A stretch of 64,000 nt of DNA from Citrobacter youngae ATCC 29220 (GTDB lineage Bacteria; Pseudomonadota; Gammaproteobacteria; Enterobacterales; Enterobacteriaceae): contig NZ_GG730302.1 of NCBI RefSeq assembly GCF_000155975.1, forward strand, positions 212,599-276,598, given 5' to 3'. A program made the translations under genes and the position numbers. The notes beneath the pieces were generated by a model. That model was given only the letters and a program-made list of their open reading frames with translations. It was not told the DNA's origin and did not search any database. Below are positions 39,342 to 49,521 of the stretch, in pieces. Each line of letters begins with the position of its first letter. The stretch's first letter is position 1.

Positions 39342-39416
39342 TGCCCGGTGGCGCTTCGCTTACCGGGCCTACAGCTGGCAACCGTCGTAGGCCGGATAAG
39401 CGCAGCGCCATCCGGC
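39342..39416. repeat. BIME inside the yia operon
   Basis: Two REP units, TGCCCGGTGGCGCTTCGC with TTACCGGGCC, and GGCCGGATAAGCGCAGCG with CCATCCGGC, lie between yiaX2 and lyxK. As an internal element it may split the operon's message into differently stable parts. Confidence 0.85.
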
Positions 39417-39433
39417 AAAAATGAGATAACAAG

Positions 39434-40936
39434 ATGAGTGAGAAAGAGACCTTCTGGCTGGGTATTGATTGTGGCGGTACGTATCTGAAAGTCGGTTTGT
39501 ATGACGCCAAAGGTCATGAGCATGGAATTAACCGGCAATCGTTGCAGACAGTATCTTCATTGCCGGGCTACGCCGAACGCGATATGCGCCAGCTGTGGCA
39601 ACAGTGTATCGCCACCATTACCGGGCTGTTGAAGCGCACCGGCGTACCCGGCGAGCAAATCAAAGGCGTTGGTATTTCCGCTCAGGGCAAAGGACTGTTC
39701 CTTCTCGATAAACAAGATAAGCCGCTGGGCAATGCCATTCTCTCTTCCGACCGACGCGCGATGGAAATCGTTCAGCGCTGGCAGCAGGATGGGATCCCCG
39801 AACAGCTCTACCCGATCACCCGCCAGACATTGTGGACCGGACATCCCGCCTCTCTCCTGCGCTGGGTGAAAGAGAATGAGCCCCAACGCTATGCGCAAAT
39901 TGGCTGCGTCATGATGGGGCATGACTATCTGCGCTGGTGCTTAACCGGCGTGAAAGGCTGCGAAGAGAGCAACATCTCCGAGTCCAATCTCTACAACATG
40001 ACGACAGGCCAGTACGACCCGCGTCTGACCCAGTGGCTGGGCATCAGTGAAGTCGACAATGCGTTGCCGCCCATTGTCGGCTCAGCAGAAATATGCGGGG
40101 AAATCACCGCTCAAACGGCTGCCATAACCGGTCTGGCGGCGGGTACCCCCGTCGTCGGCGGTCTGTTTGATGTGGTTTCCACCGCACTCTGCGCCGGGCT
40201 CGAAGATGAACATACGCTCAACGCCGTGATGGGGACCTGGGCTGTCACCAGCGGGATCGCTCACGGCCTGCGCGACCACGAAGCGCATCCCTATGTCTAT
40301 GGCCGCTATGTAAATGACGGGCAGTACATCGTGCACGAAGCCAGCCCAACCTCCTCCGGTAATCTGGAATGGTTTACCGCCCAGTGGGGCGAACTCTCGT
40401 TTGCGGAGATCAACCAGGCCGTCGCCAGTTTACCGAAAGCCGGTAGCGAACTTTTCTTCCTGCCCTTTTTGTACGGCAGCAACGCCGGGCTGGAGATGAC
40501 CAGCGGCTTTTACGGCATGCAGGCTATACACACCCGCGCCTACCTATTGCAGGCCATCTACGAAGGCGTGGTTTTCAGTCACATGACCCATCTCAACCGC
40601 ATGCGCGAACGTTTTACGAAGGCGCATACCCTGCGCGTTACCGGAGGTCCGGCGCACTCCGACGTCTGGATGCAAATGCTGGCGGACGTCAGCGGGTTAC
40701 GCATCGAGCTGCCGCAGGTTGAAGAGACCGGCTGCTTTGGCGCGGCGCTCGCCGCGCGCGTAGGCACCGGGGTTTATCACAATTTCAGCGACGCCCAGCG
40801 CAGCCTACAGCACCCGGTGCGTACGCTGCTGCCGGACGCCGCGGCGCATACGAACTATCAGCGCAAATACCGCCAATACCAGAATTTAATTACCGCACTA
40901 CAGGGTTATCACGCCCGTATTAAGGAGCACAAATAA
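39434..40936 (+). CDS. lyxK: 3-keto-L-gulonate/L-xylulose kinase LyxK (YiaP)
   Basis: LyxK is an FGGY-family carbohydrate kinase of 500 residues. The E. coli enzyme phosphorylates L-xylulose and 3-keto-L-gulonate. The phosphate loop is WLGIDCGGTYLKVGLYD; the Asp of the catalytic site is in VVGGLFDVVSTALCAG, and the C-terminal ATP site is LRVTGGPAHSDVWMQML. It supplies 3-keto-L-gulonate 6-phosphate to SgbH. Its stop overlaps the sgbH start by one base (TAATG), so translation is coupled. Confidence 0.95.
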   Translation: MSEKETFWLGIDCGGTYLKVGLYDAKGHEHGINRQSLQTVSSLPGYAERDMRQLWQQCIATITGLLKRTGVPGEQIKGVGISAQGKGLFLLDKQDKPLGNAILSSDRRAMEIVQRWQQDGIPEQLYPITRQTLWTGHPASLLRWVKENEPQRYAQIGCVMMGHDYLRWCLTGVKGCEESNISESNLYNMTTGQYDPRLTQWLGISEVDNALPPIVGSAEICGEITAQTAAITGLAAGTPVVGGLFDVVSTALCAGLEDEHTLNAVMGTWAVTSGIAHGLRDHEAHPYVYGRYVNDGQYIVHEASPTSSGNLEWFTAQWGELSFAEINQAVASLPKAGSELFFLPFLYGSNAGLEMTSGFYGMQAIHTRAYLLQAIYEGVVFSHMTHLNRMRERFTKAHTLRVTGGPAHSDVWMQMLADVSGLRIELPQVEETGCFGAALAARVGTGVYHNFSDAQRSLQHPVRTLLPDAAAHTNYQRKYRQYQNLITALQGYHARIKEHK

Positions 40937-41598
40937 TGAGTCGACCATTACTGCAACTGGCGCTCGACCACACGAATCTGCAAGCGGCCCAACGCGATGT
41001 CGCGCTGCTACAGGAAAGTGTCGATATCGTTGAAGCGGGCACTATTCTCTGCTTAACCGAAGGCCTCTCCGCTGTGAAAGCGCTGCGCGCCCAGTGCCCG
41101 AATAAAATCATCGTCGCCGACTGGAAGGTGGCCGATGCGGGCGAAACCCTCGCACAGCAGGCGTTTGACGCAGGCGCCAACTGGATGACCATCATCTGCG
41201 CCGCGCCGCTCGCTACGGTGGAAAAAGGCCATGGCGTCGCGCAGTCCTGCGGCGGCGAAATTCAGATGGAACTGTTCGGCAACTGGACGCTGGATGATGC
41301 CCGCGACTGGTATCGCGTCGGGGTTCGGCAGGCGATTTACCATCGTGGACGCGATGCACAGGCCAGCGGTCAACAGTGGGGAGAAGCGGACCTGACGCGC
41401 ATGAAGGCGCTTTCCGATATCGGCCTGGAGCTGTCGATTACCGGTGGAATTACGCCCGCCGATCTGCCGCTGTTTCGCGACATTAACGTCAAAGCCTTTA
41501 TCGCCGGGCGCGCGCTGGCGGGCGCACAGCATCCGACGCAGGTGGCCGCCGAATTCCATGCGCAAATCGACGCCATCTGGGGAGCAGAATATGCGTAA
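40936..41598 (+). CDS. sgbH: 3-keto-L-gulonate-6-phosphate decarboxylase SgbH (YiaQ)
   Basis: SgbH decarboxylates 3-keto-L-gulonate 6-phosphate to L-xylulose 5-phosphate. It is a 220-residue OMP-decarboxylase-suprafamily barrel paralogous to UlaD. The Mg and catalytic residues appear in [18 protein letters not shown] and [12 protein letters not shown], and the phosphate site in the late segment [10 protein letters not shown]. It overlaps sgbU by eight bases. Confidence 0.96.
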   Translation: MSRPLLQLALDHTNLQAAQRDVALLQESVDIVEAGTILCLTEGLSAVKALRAQCPNKIIVADWKVADAGETLAQQAFDAGANWMTIICAAPLATVEKGHGVAQSCGGEIQMELFGNWTLDDARDWYRVGVRQAIYHRGRDAQASGQQWGEADLTRMKALSDIGLELSITGGITPADLPLFRDINVKAFIAGRALAGAQHPTQVAAEFHAQIDAIWGAEYA

Positions 41599-42451
41599 TC
41601 ATCCGTTAGGGATCTATGAAAAAGCGCTGGCGAAAGACCTGTCCTGGCCGGAACGTCTGGTGCTGGCGAAAAGCTGCGGTTTTGATTTCGTCGAGATGTC
41701 AGTGGATGAAACCGATGAACGTCTGTCGCGTCTCGACTGGAGTCCTGCTCAGCGCGCATCGCTGGTGAGCGCGATGCTGGAAACCGGTGTGGCAATCCCC
41801 TCAATGTGCCTGTCCGCCCACCGCCGTTTTCCCTTTGGCAGCCGCGATGAATCCGTCCGCGCTCGGGCGCGCGATATCATGACCAAAGCCATTCGCCTGG
41901 CGCGCGATCTGGGGATTCGCACCATTCAACTGGCCGGTTACGACGTCTATTACGAAGAACATGACGAAGGCACGCAGCAGCGCTTTGCCGAGGGACTGGC
42001 ATGGGCGGTCGAGCAAGCCGCCGCCGCGCAGGTCATGCTGGCGGTGGAAATCATGGATACCGCGTTTATGAACTCGATCAGCAAGTGGAAAAAGTGGGAT
42101 GAAATGCTGTCATCGCCGTGGTTCACCGTCTATCCGGACGTGGGCAACCTCAGCGCCTGGGGTAATGACGTTACGGCTGAATTGACGCTCGGTATCGACC
42201 GTATCGCCGCTATCCACCTGAAAGACACGCTGCCGGTAACCGAAACCCATCCGGGTCAGTTTCGCGATGTCCCCTTTGGCGAAGGGTGCGTGGACTTTGT
42301 GGGCATCTTCAAAACGCTGCATAAGCTGAACTATCGCGGATCGTTTCTGATTGAAATGTGGACTGAAAAAGCAAAAGAACCGGTGCTGGAAATTATCCAG
42401 GCCCGACGCTGGATTGAAGCCCGTATGCAGGAAGGAGGTTTCCCATGTTAG
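41591..42451 (+). CDS. sgbU: L-xylulose-5-phosphate 3-epimerase SgbU (YiaR)
   Basis: SgbU converts L-xylulose 5-phosphate to L-ribulose 5-phosphate; it is a paralogue of UlaE. The 286-residue xylose-isomerase-like barrel shows metal-site residues at [34 protein letters not shown] and [10 protein letters not shown]. The ATG at 41591 ([10 protein letters not shown]) was chosen as the family start. It overlaps sgbH by eight bases and sgbE by seven, typical of a tightly coupled operon. Confidence 0.95.
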   Translation: MRNHPLGIYEKALAKDLSWPERLVLAKSCGFDFVEMSVDETDERLSRLDWSPAQRASLVSAMLETGVAIPSMCLSAHRRFPFGSRDESVRARARDIMTKAIRLARDLGIRTIQLAGYDVYYEEHDEGTQQRFAEGLAWAVEQAAAAQVMLAVEIMDTAFMNSISKWKKWDEMLSSPWFTVYPDVGNLSAWGNDVTAELTLGIDRIAAIHLKDTLPVTETHPGQFRDVPFGEGCVDFVGIFKTLHKLNYRGSFLIEMWTEKAKEPVLEIIQARRWIEARMQEGGFPC

Positions 42452-43140
42452 AACAACTGAAAGCCGACGTGCTGGCGGCGAATCTGGCGCTTCCGGCCCA
42501 TGGTTTAGTCACCTTTACCTGGGGTAACGTCAGCGCCGTGGATGAAACGCGCAAACTGATGGTGATCAAACCTTCCGGCGTGGAATATGACGTGATGACC
42601 GCCGACGATATGGTGGTGGTGGATATCGCCAGCGGCAAGGTGGTTGAAGGCAGTAAAAAACCCTCGTCTGACACGCCAACCCATCTGGCGCTGTATCGCC
42701 GTTACCCAGAGATAGGCGGCATTGTGCATACACACTCACGCCACGCGACAATCTGGTCGCAGGCGGGTCTTGATCTCCCGGCATGGGGTACCACGCATGC
42801 CGATTATTTCTATGGTTCCATTCCGTGTACCCGTCTGATGACAACTGAAGAGATCAACGGCGAATACGAATATCAAACCGGTGAGGTGATCGTTAAAACC
42901 TTTGAAGAGCGTGACCTGAACCCGATGCAGGTTCCGGCGGTACTGGTGCATTCACACGGTCCGTTCGCCTGGGGCAAAGACGCCGCGGACGCCGTACATA
43001 ACGCCGTCGTGCTCGAAGAGTGCGCCTATATGGGGCTGTTCTCGCGCCAGTTGGCCCCGCAGTTACCGGATATGCAGCCTGAACTGCTCGATAAACACTA
43101 TCTGCGTAAACACGGCGCGAATGCCTATTACGGACAGTAA
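42445..43140 (+). CDS. sgbE: L-ribulose-5-phosphate 4-epimerase SgbE (YiaS)
   Basis: SgbE converts L-ribulose 5-phosphate to D-xylulose 5-phosphate, the end of the pathway. The 231-residue class II aldolase/AraD-like fold has the zinc histidines in [13 protein letters not shown] and [12 protein letters not shown], and the phosphate motif GNVSAVDE near the N terminus. It is preceded by GGAGG. Last gene of the operon; a hairpin terminator lies just inside the 3' end of the convergent araC-type gene. Confidence 0.96.
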   Translation: MLEQLKADVLAANLALPAHGLVTFTWGNVSAVDETRKLMVIKPSGVEYDVMTADDMVVVDIASGKVVEGSKKPSSDTPTHLALYRRYPEIGGIVHTHSRHATIWSQAGLDLPAWGTTHADYFYGSIPCTRLMTTEEINGEYEYQTGEVIVKTFEERDLNPMQVPAVLVHSHGPFAWGKDAADAVHNAVVLEECAYMGLFSRQLAPQLPDMQPELLDKHYLRKHGANAYYGQ

Positions 43141-43144
43141 CGGG

Positions 43145-43960
43145 TCAGGCGCTATTGATATGTTCTTTGCAATAGCGCCGTTTCCACGCCGCGGGCGTCA
43201 GGCTGGTATGCTTGCGGAAGATTTTGCGAAAATAACCCACATCGTTAAACCCACATCTCATCGCCACTTCGGTGAGCGACAGCGAATCGCTGATTAACAG
43301 TTTTTCTGCCGCCCTCACCCGCTGACGGTGCAACGCTTCGGTGAGGGTCAGCCGAAACGCGCCGCGGAAAACGCGTCCCAGGTAGTCCGCATTACAATGC
43401 AGCTCTTTCGCCAGCGTTGACGCGCCAATCGGCAGGTGGAACTGAGTGTGGATGATTTGCTGCGCTTTCCATGCCAGCGCATTCCCAGGGCTATCAACAG
43501 GTTGCGCGCTGGCCGCGGCGGATATTTGTTGCAAAATCAACAGTAGGATCAGTTCCAGCGCCATGCTGCGATGAATATTTTCCTGCTCGCGTAAGAACTG
43601 GCGAAACAGCGAAATAATATATTGCGGCTCGCTCACCCGGGTATGCTGAGGAATAGCAAGTAATGGTTCTGTTGATGAAACATTGTTCCCCGTCGTTAAC
43701 TCAAAGTGCAGCCAGTAAAATTTTAAATCGGGCGGGAATTGCCCGACGCCAATATGTAAGCGATGCGGCCACAGCAGCAAACTTTCTCCGGCATTCACGC
43801 AAAAAACAGAATGGCCTTCGCGAATCGTTAATGTCCCTTTTTCGACAAAGATTATTTCCCACGATTGCAATTGCCGTGCGGGATGACTGCCGACGCCACG
43901 AGAAATAAATAATCCGCCGTTTTGCACTTTAATCGGCAGAGACATGGACAATTCAAGCAT
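43145..43960 (-). CDS. AraC-family regulator of the GPH symporter and GH127 genes
   Basis: This is a 271-residue AraC/XylS regulator. It has an N-terminal cupin sensor (about residues 10-150, with WEIIFVEKGTLTIREGH) and a C-terminal double helix-turn-helix (LPIGASTLAKELHCNADYLG, then LSLTEVAMRCGFNDVGYFRKIF). It is divergent from the sugar symporter and GH127 genes, which it most likely activates in response to an arabinose-containing sugar (inference from context). E. coli K-12 has no gene here. No clear ribosome site precedes the start at 43960, and 43945 is an alternative. Confidence 0.85.
   Translation of the reverse strand: MLELSMSLPIKVQNGGLFISRGVGSHPARQLQSWEIIFVEKGTLTIREGHSVFCVNAGESLLLWPHRLHIGVGQFPPDLKFYWLHFELTTGNNVSSTEPLLAIPQHTRVSEPQYIISLFRQFLREQENIHRSMALELILLLILQQISAAASAQPVDSPGNALAWKAQQIIHTQFHLPIGASTLAKELHCNADYLGRVFRGAFRLTLTEALHRQRVRAAEKLLISDSLSLTEVAMRCGFNDVGYFRKIFRKHTSLTPAAWKRRYCKEHINSA
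43148..43179 (+). terminator. Hairpin after sgbE, inside the 3' end of the araC-type gene
   Basis: GGCGCTATTG and CAATAGCGCC form a perfect 10-bp stem with a 12-base loop, followed by GTTTCC. It begins eight bases past the sgbE stop and encodes the C-terminal residues of the regulator on the other strand. Confidence 0.6.
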
Positions 43961-44213
43961 ATATATTCAAATTCCCGCTTTTTTCGTATTAATAAATCAG
44001 CATTTACCTTTGATTATTCACGATAAAATGGTTTTTCGTCGGATCGAAATCACATTTTTCCAATGAAGTCGGAATTGTCATCTTTTTATACTTTTCTCTT
44101 CCCTTGTTGACCCAAACATATCGTGCAAAATTAATCAGGTATTTTGCAAATTACATCCAAATAACCCGCAGCGTAGCGGGACACTTTCCGAACATCACTT
44201 CCGGGAGTTATTT

Positions 44214-45614
44214 ATGACTTCGGCTCCGATTACGACATCTGAATTGGCACAGCGTGCACAAGACGAAAAATTATCCCTGCGTGAAAAAATAGGTTATGGG
44301 TTAGGCGATGCGGGTGGGACGGTCATTACCTGCCTGATCATGAACTTCCTGACGTTCTTCTACACGGATGTCTTCGGGTTAACGCCCGCGCTGGTCGGCA
44401 CATTGTTTATTGCCCTGCGCGTGTTTGATGCGATTTCCGACCCCATCATGGGCGTTCTCGCCGACCGGACGCAAAGCCGCTGGGGACGCTTTCGTCCCTG
44501 GCAGCTGTGGGTCGCGATTCCCATTGGCATTATTGGCGTGCTCACGTTTACCGTTCCTGACGCCAGCATGGGGGTAAAAATCGCCTGGGCATTCGGCACC
44601 TATCTGTTGCTCTCCGTTGGCTATACCGCCATCAACGTACCGTACTGTGCGCTGATTAACACTATGACGACCCGCCACAATGAGGTGATCGCCTGCCAGT
44701 CCTGGCGCTTTGTATTGTGCGGCATGGCGGGATTTCTTGTTTCCGTCGGTCTGCCGTGGATGGTGGATGTCCTGGGTCAAGGCAATGCCGCACAGGGTTA
44801 TCAGCTCGGTGTGGGCGTCCTGTGCGCCATCGCGGTGGTCATGTTCCTGTGCTGTTTCTTCTGGGTGCGCGAACGTGTACCGCTGGCGATGATGGGAAAA
44901 TTTACCCTGCGTGAGCATATTGGCGGTTTGCGCAAAAATGACCAGCTGCTGCTGATGTTGGTGATGTCGTTCCTGCTGATCAACGTCTTCAATATTCGCG
45001 GCGGTGGATATATGTATTTCATTACCTATGTACTGGAAGGCAGCACCGCTTACACGTCGCTGTTTTTCACCATGGTCACCTTCGCCTCTATCATCGGTTC
45101 AGTGCTCGTCAGCCCGCTGACGCGGCGTGTAGATACCGTCAAACTCTATTACTACACCAACCTGGTGCTGGCGGCACTGGCGGTGATGATGTGGTTCCTG
45201 CCAACCGGTCCGGCTTACCAGACATTATGGCTGGCGGTTATCCTCGGTAATGGCATTATCCTGGGCTTCACGCTGCCGCTGCACTTCTCGCTGATGGCCT
45301 TCGCCGATGATTATGGCGAATGGAAAACCGGCGTGCGTTCCTCCGGCATGAATTTCGCCTTCAACCTGTTCTTCATCAAACTGGCCTGGGCCTCCAGCGC
45401 GGGGATCATCAGCCTGTTGTTTATTTTTGTCGCCTATCAGCCAGGCGCCGGTAACCAAACCGCCAGCTCGCTGCACGGGATTACCGCCATGGAGACGCTG
45501 CTGCCCGCATTGTTCCACCTGCTGCTGGCGCTGTCTGTCCGCATCTGCAAACTCAATAACCCGATGATGTCGCGCATTGCTACCGATCTGCGTCAGCGTC
45601 ATGTACAGCCTTAA
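44214..45614 (+). CDS. GPH-family sugar:cation symporter
   Basis: This carrier of 466 residues belongs to the glycoside-pentoside-hexuronide:cation symporter family (MelB/YicJ type). The family signature is seen in [20 protein letters not shown] and [20 protein letters not shown], with further helices to about residue 445. Its partner is the GH127 enzyme encoded directly downstream (a ten-base gap after the stop), so it probably imports beta-L-arabinofuranosyl oligosaccharides. The 253-base gap to the divergent regulator is AT-rich and has a CCCGC/GCGGG hairpin in the leader (about 44165-44180). Confidence 0.88.
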   Translation: MTSAPITTSELAQRAQDEKLSLREKIGYGLGDAGGTVITCLIMNFLTFFYTDVFGLTPALVGTLFIALRVFDAISDPIMGVLADRTQSRWGRFRPWQLWVAIPIGIIGVLTFTVPDASMGVKIAWAFGTYLLLSVGYTAINVPYCALINTMTTRHNEVIACQSWRFVLCGMAGFLVSVGLPWMVDVLGQGNAAQGYQLGVGVLCAIAVVMFLCCFFWVRERVPLAMMGKFTLREHIGGLRKNDQLLLMLVMSFLLINVFNIRGGGYMYFITYVLEGSTAYTSLFFTMVTFASIIGSVLVSPLTRRVDTVKLYYYTNLVLAALAVMMWFLPTGPAYQTLWLAVILGNGIILGFTLPLHFSLMAFADDYGEWKTGVRSSGMNFAFNLFFIKLAWASSAGIISLLFIFVAYQPGAGNQTASSLHGITAMETLLPALFHLLLALSVRICKLNNPMMSRIATDLRQRHVQP

Positions 45615-45624
45615 GGAGCCTGAA

Positions 45625-47580
45625 ATGAATATATTGGAAGTCGATCTGCATAAGCTCACGGTCAGCGATCCGTTCCTCGGACAATATCAGCAACTGGTGC
45701 GTGACGTGGTGATCCCTTACCAATGGGACGCGTTAAATGACCGTATCCCGGAAGCCGATCCCAGCCACGCGATTGAAAACTTCCGTATTGCGGCAGGCCA
45801 GCAGTCAGGGGAGTTCTATGGAATGGTTTTCCAGGACAGCGATGTCGCCAAATGGCTGGAGGCTGTCGCCTGGTCGCTGTGTCAGAAGCCGGATCCAGAG
45901 CTTGAGAAAACCGCCGATGAGGTGATTGAACTGGTGGCCGCCGCCCAGTGTGAGGACGGCTACCTCAATACTTATTTTACGGTCAAAGCGCCGAATGAAC
46001 GCTGGACCAACCTCGCCGAGTGTCATGAGCTGTACTGTGCGGGTCATTTGATTGAAGCGGGCGTCGCTTTCTACCAGGCTACGGGCAAACGTCGTCTGTT
46101 AGAGGTGGTGTGCCGCCTGGCAGACCATATCGACAGCGTTTTTGGGCTGGGAGAGAATCAACTGCGCGGCTACCCCGGACACCCGGAAATCGAACTGGCA
46201 TTAATGCGCTTATATGAAGTCACCCAGCAGCCACGCTATATGGCACTGGTTAATTACTTTGTTGAACAACGTGGCGTACAGCCTCATTTCTACGACGAAG
46301 AGTACGAAAAACGCGGGCAAACGTCTTACTGGCACACCTACGGTCCGGCGTGGATGGTGAAGGATAAACCCTATAGCCAGGCACACCAGCCTATTTCAGA
46401 GCAGCAAACGGCTATCGGCCACGCCGTACGCTTTGTTTATCTGATGACCGGCGTGGCGCATCTGGCTCGCTTGAGTCAGGACGAAGGCAAGCGTCAGGAT
46501 TGTTTGCGTCTGTGGAACAATATGGTCCAGCGTCAGTTGTATATTACCGGCGGGATCGGCTCGCAAAGCAGCGGCGAGGCGTTTAGCAGCGATTACGATC
46601 TGCCCAACGATTCCGTCTACGCAGAAAGCTGCGCCTCAATCGGGCTAATGATGTTCGCCCGCCGGATGCTGGAAATGGAAGCCGACAGCCAATATGCCGA
46701 CGTGATGGAACGCGCGTTGTATAACACCGTGCTCGGCGGCATGGCGCTGGACGGCAAACACTTTTTCTACGTTAACCCGCTGGAAGTCCATCCTAAATCG
46801 TTAAAGTTTAACCATATTTATGACCATGTGAAGCCCGTTCGCCAGCGCTGGTTTGGCTGCGCCTGCTGCCCGCCGAATATCGCTCGCATACTCACGTCAA
46901 TTGGCCATTACATCTATACGCCACGTCAGGACGCTCTATATATCAACCTGTATGTGGGCAATAGCATGGAAGTTCCTGTGGCAGACGGAGTGCTCAAACT
47001 GCGGATTAGCGGAAATTATCCGTGGCACGAGCAGGTAACAATCGCCATTGAATCACCGCAGCCGGTTAAGCACACCCTGGCGTTACGCCTGCCGGACTGG
47101 TGCTCCGCGCCGCAGGTTTTGCTGAACGGCCAGCCGGTTGCGCAAGATATTCGCAAAGGCTATTTGCACATCAGCCGAACCTGGCAGGAAGGGGACACGC
47201 TCAGTCTGACCCTGCCGATGCCGGTGCGTCGGGTGTACGGCAACCCACTGGTACGCCATGTTGCCGGTAAGGTCGCTATCCAACGTGGACCACTGGTGTA
47301 TTGCCTGGAGCAAGCCGACAACGGTGAGGAATTGCATAACCTGTGGCTGCCGAAAGAGAGTGAGTTCAGCGTTTTCGAAGGTAAAGGCCTGTTCAGCCAC
47401 AAGATGTTAATTCAGGCGGAAGGCGTGAAGCAAAGTACCCACAATGCAACACAACACGCGTTGTGGCACTACGATGTTTCCCCCTCTTCTCGTCAGACGC
47501 ATACGCTAACCTTTATACCGTGGTTTAGCTGGGCGAACCGTGGTGAAGGCGAAATGCGTATCTGGGTAAATGAGCAGTAA
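45625..47580 (+). CDS. GH127 beta-L-arabinofuranosidase
   Basis: This is a 651-residue glycoside hydrolase of family 127, whose founding member is HypBA1 of Bifidobacterium longum. The unusual zinc-cysteine active site is present: Glu334 and Cys336 in YAESCASIG, and Cys414/Cys415 in CACCPPN, against Glu338, Cys340, Cys417 and Cys418 of HypBA1. In that family the first Cys of the CC pair is the nucleophile. There is no signal peptide, so it acts on imported sugars. The ATG at 45625 follows AAGGAGCC. It releases L-arabinose, which the arabinose pathway (not in the window) would use. Confidence 0.92.
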   Translation: MNILEVDLHKLTVSDPFLGQYQQLVRDVVIPYQWDALNDRIPEADPSHAIENFRIAAGQQSGEFYGMVFQDSDVAKWLEAVAWSLCQKPDPELEKTADEVIELVAAAQCEDGYLNTYFTVKAPNERWTNLAECHELYCAGHLIEAGVAFYQATGKRRLLEVVCRLADHIDSVFGLGENQLRGYPGHPEIELALMRLYEVTQQPRYMALVNYFVEQRGVQPHFYDEEYEKRGQTSYWHTYGPAWMVKDKPYSQAHQPISEQQTAIGHAVRFVYLMTGVAHLARLSQDEGKRQDCLRLWNNMVQRQLYITGGIGSQSSGEAFSSDYDLPNDSVYAESCASIGLMMFARRMLEMEADSQYADVMERALYNTVLGGMALDGKHFFYVNPLEVHPKSLKFNHIYDHVKPVRQRWFGCACCPPNIARILTSIGHYIYTPRQDALYINLYVGNSMEVPVADGVLKLRISGNYPWHEQVTIAIESPQPVKHTLALRLPDWCSAPQVLLNGQPVAQDIRKGYLHISRTWQEGDTLSLTLPMPVRRVYGNPLVRHVAGKVAIQRGPLVYCLEQADNGEELHNLWLPKESEFSVFEGKGLFSHKMLIQAEGVKQSTHNATQHALWHYDVSPSSRQTHTLTFIPWFSWANRGEGEMRIWVNEQ

Positions 47581-47589
47581 TTGAAAACC

Positions 47590-47670
47590 TGCCGGATGAC
47601 GACGCTTCACGGCTTATCTGGCCTACAACACCCATCCACGTAGGCCTGATAAGCGAAGCGCCATCAGGCA
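47590..47670. repeat. BIME between the GH127 gene and yiaT
   Basis: Two diverged REP units (TGCCGGATGACGACGC with GGCTTATCTGGCC, and GGCCTGATAAGCGAAGCG with CCATCAGGC) mark the right edge of the block that E. coli lacks. Confidence 0.8.
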
Positions 47671-47680
47671 CGTATTTAAA

Positions 47681-48421
47681 TCAGAAACGCCAGCTCACCC
47701 CTGATATAAACGTGAAGCTGTCATCGCGATCGACCATCGGGCTATTTTTAATGTCATCCGGCAGCGCGCTATAGTTGGCGCTGGCCAGCAGCGTCAGGTT
47801 CGTGGTCAACGCATATTTAGCGGACAGGCCAACATACGGTGTCCAGCTGTCGCCAGGGGAATAGCTTGATAACCCACTACGACGGGATTCATTACCCGAA
47901 ATGCCGTAGTAATATTCATTAAAGTTTTCGTCATAGTAGAGCACGCCAACAGACGGCGTCAGCGTCAGCTTGCCCATCGGCATCTGACGGAACAGGGAAA
48001 CTTCCCCTACCCAGCCATTACTGTTATCCAGTACATCCGCAGCGGCGGAGACCTTCACGCTACCCCATCGTTCATGGTGATACCATGCAGCACCGGCCAT
48101 CGCGGTTGCGTCGCGTTTGTCCAGTTGCTTCATCGCACGATCGTCATTATCACCCGGATCAAACTCAAGCGGCATATAAGAGGCAGTAATGCTAAATTCA
48201 TTACTCTCACTTTTTGAAATAATATAACCTAACGTTGTTTGCCTAAAATAAAATGATTCACTTTCATAACTGATAAGCGGTACTGCATGAATATTATCAT
48301 TATATCCACGATAAGGCGATTCATTATATACAGCGCCACCGCCAATAGAAAATTCTGCGGCAGTTGCACTCGCCATAAAAGAAAAGGCGAACAGCGCCAC
48401 AATATTGCGTTTTATTAACAT
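47681..48421 (-). CDS. yiaT: MipA/OmpV-family outer-membrane protein YiaT
   Basis: YiaT is a 246-residue protein with a signal peptide ending TATA-AEF and a predicted beta-barrel ending in Phe (FISGVSWRF), of the MipA/OmpV family. MipA scaffolds murein synthases and hydrolases, while YiaT itself has no established function. It agrees with E. coli YiaT in length and place. It is divergent from the LysR-type gene yiaU across 121 AT-rich bases, which suggests control by YiaU. Confidence 0.9.
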   Translation of the reverse strand: MLIKRNIVALFAFSFMASATAAEFSIGGGAVYNESPYRGYNDNIHAVPLISYESESFYFRQTTLGYIISKSESNEFSITASYMPLEFDPGDNDDRAMKQLDKRDATAMAGAAWYHHERWGSVKVSAAADVLDNSNGWVGEVSLFRQMPMGKLTLTPSVGVLYYDENFNEYYYGISGNESRRSGLSSYSPGDSWTPYVGLSAKYALTTNLTLLASANYSALPDDIKNSPMVDRDDSFTFISGVSWRF

Positions 48422-48542
48422 GCCAATATTCCATTTTAAAATAAGCTACAAAGCAGGTGCATAATAATGCTTACAATTTCATCGGTGCAACCTCCATATT
48501 TATATAGTAATATATAAAAAAATATATATATGGGGTTTGGCG

Positions 48543-49493
48543 ATGAACAAACTACAACTCAAACACCGGGAACTGAAGATTATTTCGGTCATTGCTGCCA
48601 GTGAAAACATCAGTCATGCCGCTACGTTTCTCGGCATCGCACAGGCTAACGTCAGTAAGTATCTTGCTGATTTTGAATCAAAAGTAGGGCTTAAGGTGTT
48701 TGATCGCACCACCCGCCAGCTGACCCTCACGCCTTTTGGCAGGGCGCTGCTCCCCTACATCAATGACATGCTGGACAGAAACGAGCAGCTAAATAGTTTC
48801 ATTGCTGACTATAAGCACGAAAAACGCGGCAAAGTAACGGTATATGCTCCGACCGGAATTATTGCTTACCTGTCGCAACATGTTATTGCAAAAATTATGG
48901 ATATCGGCGATATCAGTCTGGTGCTGAAAACCTATAATCTGGATCGCAAGGCTTTTTATGAAGGCGTCGAATTTCCTGACGATTGCGATATTTTACTGTC
49001 TTATGCTCATCCGAAAGATGAATCGCTGGTAGCCAGCTTTATTACTAAATATGCAGTGATTGCTTTTGCCAGCAAGGAATATCTCAATAAGCATCCTATT
49101 AGCAGTCCTGGAGAATTAGAACATCACTCCTGTATTTTGATTGATTCCATGATGATTGATGATGCCAATATCTGGCGCTTCAGCTCCGCTGATGGCAAGG
49201 ACATTCATGATTATCGGGTGACTGGGAACTACATCTGTGACAATACGCAATCCGCGCTGGCGCTGGCGCGTAACCATCTGGGGATTGTTTTTGCGCCAAA
49301 TGAGAGTGTGCAAAGGGATTGCCGCTCCGAGATGCTGGTTCCGTGTTTCGCTGAAAAACATGAATGGTGGCTGGATTTGGTAGCGATTTTCCGTAAGCGC
49401 GAATACCAGCCCTGGCGGGTGCAGTATATTCTCGATGCAATGTTAACCGAGATACGTCAGCAGCTTACTCAGAGGCTACAGCCGCCTGAGTAA
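48543..49493 (+). CDS. yiaU: LysR-family regulator YiaU
   Basis: YiaU is a 316-residue LysR-type regulator with an N-terminal winged helix (ELKIISVIAASENISHAATF, then AQANVSKYLADFESKVGLKV) and a C-terminal substrate-binding-like domain. The ATG at 48543 is used; a TTG two codons earlier also lies in frame. Divergent from yiaT, whose likely promoter overlaps a run of alternating TA (around 48502-48530). In E. coli YiaU has been linked to lipopolysaccharide gene control, which I cannot test here. Confidence 0.91.
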   Translation: MNKLQLKHRELKIISVIAASENISHAATFLGIAQANVSKYLADFESKVGLKVFDRTTRQLTLTPFGRALLPYINDMLDRNEQLNSFIADYKHEKRGKVTVYAPTGIIAYLSQHVIAKIMDIGDISLVLKTYNLDRKAFYEGVEFPDDCDILLSYAHPKDESLVASFITKYAVIAFASKEYLNKHPISSPGELEHHSCILIDSMMIDDANIWRFSSADGKDIHDYRVTGNYICDNTQSALALARNHLGIVFAPNESVQRDCRSEMLVPCFAEKHEWWLDLVAIFRKREYQPWRVQYILDAMLTEIRQQLTQRLQPPE

Positions 49494-49521
49494 GCATGGA
49501 TTGAAAGCCAGGGAGTGGCTC

